A DNA stretch of 64,000 nucleotides from Arthrinium phaeospermum (lineage: Eukaryota > Ascomycota > Sordariomycetes > Amphisphaeriales > Apiosporaceae): positions 1,178,001-1,242,000 of the forward strand of contig QYRS01000003.1 of assembly GCA_006503535.1 (NCBI GenBank). The letters are read 5' to 3'. Both the position numbers and the translations under genes were made by a program. The number at the start of each line of letters is the position of its first letter. Positions within the stretch are counted from its first letter, which is position 1. Positions 57,726-64,000 of the stretch are shown piece by piece. Under the pieces are notes generated by a model. That model did no database searches and was not told the origin of the DNA. It was given only the letters and a program-made list of their open reading frames with translations.

Positions 57726-59258
57726 GTTACTGACAAAAGGAAAGGCAACTAATGAGAGTGTTGGAATCGGGTTGGGATGGGCAAAAGCAGGGGAAATTGC
57801 GGAGGCAGGGAAATGGCACGGCAAGTGCAGATTTCTGAGGATCAGGTTGCGCAAAAGGATAGGCAAAATGATTGTGAGGTGGCAGGAGATGTAAAGCCTG
57901 GCCTGGGATACAATAGGCCTGGGAGGGCGAGCAAGGTTGGTTGAGTCAAGTTTGGGATCACAGCCAGCCAAGTAGTACTGCAGTACCTGGAATCGTATAA
58001 AATGTTACTGTGCAAGATCAGCATCAGATGAGCGTACTGTAGGTGACCGAAGCCTGAGAGCGGAGATGAATCGACTGTGCCAGGCCTACCTGAGGTACAC
58101 CTGTAGCGACTTAGGCTCACTCGAGACAGGCAAACAATTAGGAGGGGTACCGCCATTATCAGGCACCTACCTAACTACATGAGTACAATTAGAGGCAGTC
58201 TTTCCCATCGAAGGATCCAAATGGTCAGGTGGTAGACAAGGATTTCTCATGGTCGAGTGGTAGTTTATGAGGTTTGCTATTTGACAACGCTGGTTCGAAT
58301 CCGGCCTCTGGTCATCTGGATTTTCGCCACAAAGCTTTGAGGAATCCCCCGCCTGCCCGTATACGGCAGTCAGTACTGCGCCATGTCGGAGGCGTTCACG
58401 AGAGACATCAAGCCACTTCGGCCAGTGATGACCTTAGCTAGCATCCTAGAAGTCGATGTCAGTACTGACTGTTACGTACGAGCAGGCATCTCAGGATCCA
58501 TTTTTTGCCCTTTTTAAAATATTCTTTTTAGACGTATCATTCATTATCTATCCCTTCAGCGTGGCCTTGACTGTATGTAGCCAAGCTTAGACCGGTCTGG
58601 AGTGTTTTTTTATTTCTGTCTCTCCAACCCCTTGACTTTGCATTTCACATGTGGCGGTTCGTCTTCGAGCTACTCTACTGACTTTTATCAGTAACTCCAT
58701 TGAGGGCAATGTAAAGCATGTGTCTAGGTCGGCAAGAGGTATTTGTACGCGGCGCCGATCCGTCGTCTAAGTCGGCGGGCCGAGTGGGGATCTTTACGGA
58801 CCACGTCGTTGGGCGTTTTCTCCACATCGGCCGATATGCAGGAGCACGTGCATACATTTTCCCACAGTCGACGTCGACCATCCGAAAATCCAGCCACAGT
58901 CCTGGCGGACGTAAATTTAATACTCACGTGGCCATGATAGTAAAGGCTGTTATTTGAGGCCAAAAACGGCGATTAGACGGAGATAAGTGAGATGTCCAGA
59001 ATTCTTTGACTGAAACCGAACCAAGCGCTTGGGTGGTGACGGTGCTTACTGGCTGCCTGTCCCCACATATTTGCCCCAGCGCAAACTTCATTTGGACGCC
59101 GCATCAGTCATCCAACAAAGCCGGAATTAATTCTCCTGATCTTCAATCCACAACCACAACGACCTTCAATCGCAAAACACCAAGTTACCGTACCTCCACA
59201 ACCACCACAAACCGTATCCACGAGAATCGCACATTCGCACACACAAAACTTCGCAATC
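57726..59258. other. Intergenic, 1.5 kb, divergent promoters, with a tRNA-like relic
   Basis: Between the 338-aa gene (minus) and rps30 (plus). The last 110 bp before rps30 are CA-rich (about 59140-59250), as in leaders of fungal ribosomal protein genes. Around 58249-58313 an A-box-like TGGTCGAGTGG and a perfect B-box GGTTCGAATCC occur at tRNA spacing, but the stems do not fold. Confidence 0.45.
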
Positions 59259-59614
59259 ATGGGAAAGGTTCACGGAAGTCTCGCCCGCGCTGGTAAGTCG
59301 ACGACCCCGCGCACAAAATCAATCCCGTCATCACGCGACCGGGCGCAACGCAGCAGCTGACACAAGGCAACGCAGGCAAGGTCAAGTCTCAGACCCCCAA
59401 GGTTGAGGCCCAGGAGAAGCCCAAGACCCCCAAGGGCCGCGCCCACAAGCGCGACATCTACACCCGCCGCTTCGTCAACACCTCCGACGCCCCCGGCGCC
59501 AAGCGCAAGGTAAGAGCGACCCCGTCGACAGGCATCACTGTATTGCGGAGAAAGAGCAGAGAACTAATCTGTGTATTGCTGTTGCAGATGAACCCCAACC
59601 CTACCGCGTCTTGA
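59259..59614 (+). CDS. rps30: 40S ribosomal protein eS30
   Basis: Three exons: 59259-59292, 59376-59509, 59588-59614 (64 aa), too short and too split for a simple frame call. The product reads [20 protein letters not shown], then [19 protein letters not shown] and the C-terminus [11 protein letters not shown], the whole of eS30, without a ubiquitin-like fusion. Introns of 83 and 78 nt with GTAAG donors. It binds 18S rRNA in the small subunit near the decoding site. The part between RRFVN and KRKMNPNP reads TSDAPGA, different from the VTMTGG-type stretch I know from other fungi; length is close to normal. Confidence 0.97.
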
Positions 59615-59960
59615 GAACACCCCGACTCCCTCACCAGAATGAAACGCTTGAAGAACACGACGATGAACTGCTACGACGGCGGTAGTGTCTAGGCCACGCG
59701 GAGCCGAGGTGCTGCACGTCTACATGGACAAAGAGGGGCTACACCCCGCTGCTGCTGCGGATGATTTGGCAATCGCGAGGAATTTGATAGGCCTATGGAT
59801 GTGGCACACGTGCCACATCGGCTGCCGTAGCAGAGCAGCTCAGTAGAGGACCCCTACAGTCCAGGGCCACGGCTGCAGGCGCAGGAAAGAGTTGGTAGAT
59901 AGAAGTTAAATGGCAGAATGGAGTTGCTTTACTAAATCTACTATGTATGTGACTGCTTTT

Positions 59961-60246
59961 CGTGTCGTTGCTTGTCGTGTCGTTGCTTGTCGTGTCGTTG
60001 CTTGTCGTGTCGTTGCTTGTCGTGTCGTTGCTTGTCGTGTCGTGTCGTGTCGTTGCTTGTCGTGTCGTGTCAGTGGCTTGTCGTGTCAGTGGCTTGTCGT
60101 ATCGTTGGCTTGTCGTGTCGTTGGCTTGTCGTGTCGTTGGCTTGTCGTGTCGTTAGCTTTTGGTTTGTCGTGTCGTTGGTTTGTCGTGTCGTTGGTTTGT
60201 CGTGTGGTTGGCTTGTCGTGCCGTTGGCTTGTCGTGCCGTTGGCTG
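59961..60246. repeat. Minisatellite with 15-bp then 16-bp units
   Basis: Five perfect copies of CGTGTCGTTGCTTGT (59961-60035), a CGTGT slippage run, then about ten variant 16-bp units of type CGTGTCGTTGGCTTGT to 60246. The added G marks a change of unit within one array. Confidence 0.9.
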
Positions 60247-60255
60247 TCGTGTCGT

Positions 60256-60321
60256 CGCTGCTACCGCCGTTGCTGCTACCGCTGTTGCTGCTACCGCTGT
60301 TGCTGCTACCGACGCTGCTAC
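60256..60321. repeat. Second minisatellite, 15-bp unit
   Basis: About four copies of a CTGCTACCGCTGTTG-type unit, directly after the first array. Units near the ends vary. Confidence 0.8.
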
Positions 60322-60515
60322 CCACGTCAATCACATCGCAGAAACGAAACGGGTTGTGGCATAACCAGCATCAATTATGCAATAAGTCTATCCGTTGAGT
60401 CGAGTCATACCAACGAACCCCAACATCGCGGGCGTTCGTCGAATAATAGGTAGTAACCTGAAATGGCCCCGGGCAATTACATAACCCCATGCCCATGTAC
60501 ACAACATAAGAACCC

Positions 60516-61458
60516 TTACACCCCCAGCTCCTTGCGACCCTCGTCCGCCTCCTCCATTTCCTGGAAAGCCCGAACAATGTGTAGCCGCTCCTCGGCCCCC
60601 GTGAACTCCAGATGATGCCCCTCGCACCAGCCCATGGCGACGTCCCGCTCGCTGGCCCAGACGCAGCGCAGGTACTTCGCCGGGTCGAGCGACACGGCCC
60701 GGTAAGCGCCCAGCTCGACCATGAAGGCGTACTTGCGGCACCGCGGGCCCGACGGGATCGTCAGGTCGTTGTAGCCGGTCGTGGCGACCACTTTCTTGGC
60801 CGCGAGACCACTTATAATGATGTCAGCCTGAGATGTGCGACATAGTAGGAGAGGATGGTAGGAAAAGAAAAGAAACTTACGTTCCCTCATAGAGCTCCCG
60901 CACCATTCCATGCAGGATCGTCATGTCGCGGTTCTTGCACAGGTCGCCGGGCGTCTCCCACTTGCCACCCAAACAATCCGTACCGGCGCGCTGGACGAGC
61001 AGCACCTTGTCGGCGTCGGGGTTGAACACGATGGCGCTGACGGCGAGGCGCTCGTAGTTGTCCGTCTTGTTCTTCAAGACCGGCCGGGCGCCGCGGAAGG
61101 CCCGGTGGTGCATGAAGAAGGTGGCGACGGCGTCGGTGTAGGCGAAAGTGGCGAAGGCGACAGATTTGCTCTTCTCGTTGCTGCTGCTACCACCGTTGGT
61201 CTGGACGAGACTAGAACCGGGCGGCTTGGAGATCTGGGTATCGTGGTCGTTGGTAGGGGAAACGACTGTGGGTGTGCTAGTGACTTCGATAGGCTGCTCG
61301 TGGTTGGGCGTTTCTTCGTCCGTGATACCGAGGCATTGCATGAGCTTGGCCTGAGAGGCCGGGGCGGGGTTCTTGGATTCCTGGAGTTCCTTGGCTTTTG
61401 TAGCGAATCCCTGGGCAGCATCCCTGAGCAGGCCGTACAGAAAAGCCTCGTCGTCCAT
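60516..61458 (-). CDS. Nudix-domain hydrolase
   Basis: Two exons: 61458-60881 and 60810-60516 (290 aa), 70-nt intron inside the Nudix box (GTAAGT...ATAAG). Residues 1-120 are a helical then Ser/Thr-rich leader; the Nudix fold starts near YERLAVSAIVFN (135-146) and DKVLLVQR. The Nudix box is at about 171-195: GDLCKNRDMTILHGMVRELYEGTGL-like order with the REL and E of the catalytic helix kept, but two residues longer than GX5EX7REUXEEXGU and with Gly for the last Glu. Nudix enzymes hydrolyse nucleoside diphosphates linked to another group; substrate unknown. The box changes suggest a divergent or weakened active site, so activity should not be assumed. Confidence 0.85.
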
Positions 61459-62299
61459 GGTTGAGTGGGAAGATGCGCGTAGTGGCCGAATGACGACGTG
61501 GGGAGCGAGACTTTTGGGGATATGGGCGATGGTGTTCTCAATTATTTACAGAAATCGATTAGGAATCTCACATCCAAAATAAAAAAGAGTGAGCAGCTCT
61601 CAGATGGCCTTCGCCAAAGGATGAATGGGTGCGGGTGTCCGATTCAGCAAAAGACAGGAGTGGATAATGACAATCACCAATATCCCCCTATTAACAATCA
61701 AGTCAACACAATCACTTGACAAGCGATGGTTCACATCCTTCGCAAATGAATAACTTTACACATAGGTTTGCAATTTCTTTCGCTATTTTGGATCGATTGT
61801 TTGGGGTCCTGCCACGCGGGCAACACCGTGTCGTTGGCTAGGCGAGGCACTCGGGCGCCGATTTACAGCATCATCATTGCGGACTCGCTGCCGCTACCCA
61901 TATCCCTCAGCTGCTGCATCTTCACCGCATTGGACGTCGCCGGAGACCAGCTGCGAGGGAATCAGGCCGCTGGTGGCGAAAGATCTGTAGTCGAGGCGCA
62001 TCTGGACCATGCAACTGGCTGATTGATGCGCCAGTTTTTATTCTTCTTTCTATAAGAATAACGTTAAACGTAAAAAGAGTAATTATAGCAAAGTAATAGG
62101 TCCTTATTCCTAAAATATTACTCGGTATACTTATGAGCAAGCATATCCGGTTTAGGCGAGAACACCCATATACGAGGAGGAGTGCCGTAAGGCACCCCAG
62201 GTACCCAAGATTATTAAGGCCATATTGCCTCTGAAACGTCCAATGGAATCCGACCAGGTCGCCGCGGCTTGCCTGTATCTCTGTAGGTGCAGGCCAACA
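61459..62299. other. Intergenic, 0.84 kb
   Basis: Promoter of the Nudix gene and 3' flank of the SDR gene. An 84-codon plus-strand frame (61771-62022) has no supportable features. AT-rich stretch near 62035-62130. No gene is supported. Confidence 0.4.
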
Positions 62300-63367
62300 C
62301 TATAGATCAGATGTGATACCAGGCTGGATTCTCTTCAACTCTCCCAAAAGCTCATCAACCAATTTCTTTTGCACTCGTTGGCCCCATTTACCAGTAACTT
62401 GACCCCTGGGTCTTGGTGTCGGTCAGAACAGTCATATATCGAAGGAGTAGGGGTAAACAACTCACATTTCGACCCGGCAATTTGAAAGGTATTGTCCGTT
62501 TGTCTCCGGGCCCGCCAATAAGCCGTGAACCAGGACACGACTGCCTTCTTCGGCGGAGCGGGCCAGAATCTTCTCGAACACCTTGAATGCAGGACTGTCT
62601 GCTGATTCGCGGGCCAGATTGGACTTGCAAAAGCTTGGGTTTGGTGTATTGATAATCACGTCGCCCTTTCCCGTGGCGCTGGACCTCGCGGCGAGCTCGC
62701 GTACGGCAAAGAGGACGAGAAGCTTACTCAGGGGGTACCGGCCGCTCATGTCGGCTGTTTTCTCGTTGTTGAGTCTTTCGATGATGCTGGGGTTCTTGTC
62801 GGGATCCAGCTCTGCCAGCGGGGCCATGCTGTACAGGGCGCTGTTTGGTATCACAAAACGGCACGCGTGCCCCGTCGCCTTCCCAGACTCGCGCATCTTG
62901 GGCAGGAGGAGCATGTACAACAGGAAGGTACTGATAAAGTTGACGTTCAGGGTCTTCTCATAGCCCTCACTCAGGCTCCATTGCGTGGTCATGACGCCGG
63001 CGTTGGCCAACACTCCATCGAGTCTTGGAAGCTGGATGGAGACCCGGTTGGCGAACGCCTTGACGGAATCGTGGCTGTCCATATCGAGAGGCCAAACTTC
63101 GATAGTGGATGGGGGCTGGTCAGTGATGTCGATGATCCTCTTCTTGGCATCTTCACCTTTGGCCAGACTTCGTACCCCTAGTATCAACTTGCCCACACCA
63201 AGCCGTGATAGGTGAAGACTGGACTCGAATCCAAGGCCACCGTTGGCCCCGGTCACAATGAAGACTTTCTCGGAAATATCAGGGTTAGCTTCCGGAACAG
63301 GAAGCGTGACGAACAGTTTTGATCCTATCACGGACTTCATCCCATATAGTGCTGAAGTGACAGACAT
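62300..63367 (-). CDS. Short-chain dehydrogenase/reductase
   Basis: Two exons: 63367-62466 and 62405-62300 (335 aa). Start at ATG 63367; an in-frame TTG further up is not a likely start. NAD(P)-binding motif TGANGGLG at residues 39-46, NAG at 122-124, active-site YPLSK with Tyr 211 and Lys 215, and a serine in PNSALYS (176-180). The second exon, found by frame, adds QKKLVDELLGELKRIQPGI and completes the usual fungal C-terminus; without it the protein would stop just after the splice site (donor GTGAGT inside the Met codon). Hydrophobic FISTFLLYMLLLPKM is the normal core helix, not a membrane anchor. Fungal members of this group are often in secondary metabolism; substrate unknown. A TATAAAA box (minus strand, about 63515-63521) lies about 150 bp upstream. 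Confidence 0.93.
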
Positions 63368-63863
63368 TGTCGTTCGTGGATTGTTGGGGAGGCGAGGCGG
63401 TTGTATCAAGGTACAACAGTGTGTCGGAGAAGTTGGAGAGCTCTAGCGTAATCTCGGATATGTTGTGGTTATGATACTCCATTGAATAGAAGACTTAATG
63501 GACGAATAGAACCTTTTATAGCCAAGTTGGCTACCCCTAAGTGAACCTGTCCGTTCTTCCATTTACACATGGAGTTAAGTAGCTCCAGGTGCATAAAGCT
63601 TTATGCGCCGCTACGATTGCACTAGACGATGCACAAATACCCCTGATATGCGATGTATGACGCTAATTGGCTCGGGGATAAATTAACTAGTGGGTACCTT
63701 GGGGGACGGGGTTAATATCTCCGTCATAATGATTGATTACATGTGCCAACGACAACAAAAGGACCTACTGGACTTGCCCAAACAGAGTCAAAGCTCATTG
63801 AATGCAGTCCATCTCTCCCCGTGATGCTATAAACATATACGCCAAGACCCATTGACTAATCGA
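63368..63863. other. Divergent promoter region, 0.5 kb
   Basis: Serves the SDR gene (TATAAAA on the minus strand near 63515-63521) and the gene at the right edge (TATAAA at 63828-63833). Confidence 0.5.
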
Positions 63864-64000
63864 TGTCTCATTTCCCCAATGACTTCTCTGGATGGCGTTC
63901 CCAGGAGGGTCGAGAAGCGGAATCGGCCACCCGTCTCATGCGAACCTTGTCGGACCCGCAAGTACGTGAGCTGAGAAGAGAGTATCCAAGTACCCTGAAG
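63864..64000 (+). CDS. Start of an unrecognised gene, cut by the right edge
   Basis: From ATG 63864 a frame is open to the window end (45 codons): MSHFPNDFSGWRSQEGREAE at the start, then a charged helical stretch (LMRTLSDPQVRELRREY). A TATAAA box lies 31 bp before the ATG. It is too short to assign a family; an intron may follow outside the window. The alternative is a chance open frame, but the TATA box and start context support a real gene. Confidence 0.5.

Larger units (their letters stand above)
59615..60515. other. Intergenic, 0.9 kb, mostly tandem repeats
   Basis: 3' flank of rps30 and of the Nudix gene. It is dominated by two adjoining minisatellites (59961-60246 and about 60256-60321, listed separately). 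Open frames across the repeats (Cys/Arg/Val or Thr/Gln-rich) are products of the repeat unit and not genes. Confidence 0.6.

Noticed and set aside
58249..58313. Functional tRNA gene
   Set aside because: B box and T stem are good, but the acceptor and D stems cannot form, so at best a relic (kept as a low-interest finding).
59910..60398. ORFs over the minisatellite (Cys/Arg/Val-rich or Thr/Gln-rich)
   Set aside because: Translation of the repeat unit in several frames; no gene.

Overview
The window looks like nuclear DNA of a filamentous ascomycete (Pezizomycotina, most likely a sordariomycete). Genes carry many short introns (about 50-140 nt) with GT..AG ends and CTAAC/CTAAT branch motifs. 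The families are typical of moulds: HET domain, Zn2Cys6 regulator, SAT4-type rhodopsin-like membrane protein, cyanovirin-N homologue, UstS-type GST, fungal terpene cyclase. I support 25 genes or gene remnants in 64 kb, so it is gene-sparse, with one 8.2-kb stretch in which I can defend no gene. Exon models below were built by hand from splice motifs, frame and family motifs; no search was run.

Layout. 0-12 kb, accessory: a HET-domain gene cut by the left edge, an FAD monooxygenase, a GPI-anchored PEBP-like protein with a one-base frameshift, and a Zn2Cys6 transcription factor with a 14-nt micro-exon inside its zinc cluster. 12.2-20.4 kb: gene desert. 20.4-32.2 kb: a Hook dynein adaptor with a possible second C-terminus inside its longest intron, a GST, a protein with a very acidic repeat tract, and a secreted I9-type inhibitor. 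33-44.4 kb, accessory: a ten-exon class I terpene synthase without tailoring enzymes next to it, a secreted CVNH protein, a rhodopsin-like membrane protein, and three tandem paralogues of a small degenerate von Willebrand A-like family, the third with an in-frame stop. 45-61.5 kb, housekeeping: adenylate kinase (apparent one-base deletion in its P-loop), Rpn8, a SWIM zinc-finger protein, two unrecognised genes, coproporphyrinogen oxidase, a COG0523 metallochaperone GTPase, ribosomal eS30 and a Nudix hydrolase. 62-64 kb: a short-chain dehydrogenase and the start of one more gene at the right edge.

There is no clear multi-gene pathway. The monooxygenase and regulator on the left and the terpene synthase and SDR elsewhere are too far apart to be called one biosynthetic cluster. 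The most system-like object is the 40.9-44.4 kb trio: three single-domain vWA-like proteins that have lost MIDAS metal-site residues, are all transcribed the same way, and share an upstream motif about 140-170 bp before each start codon.
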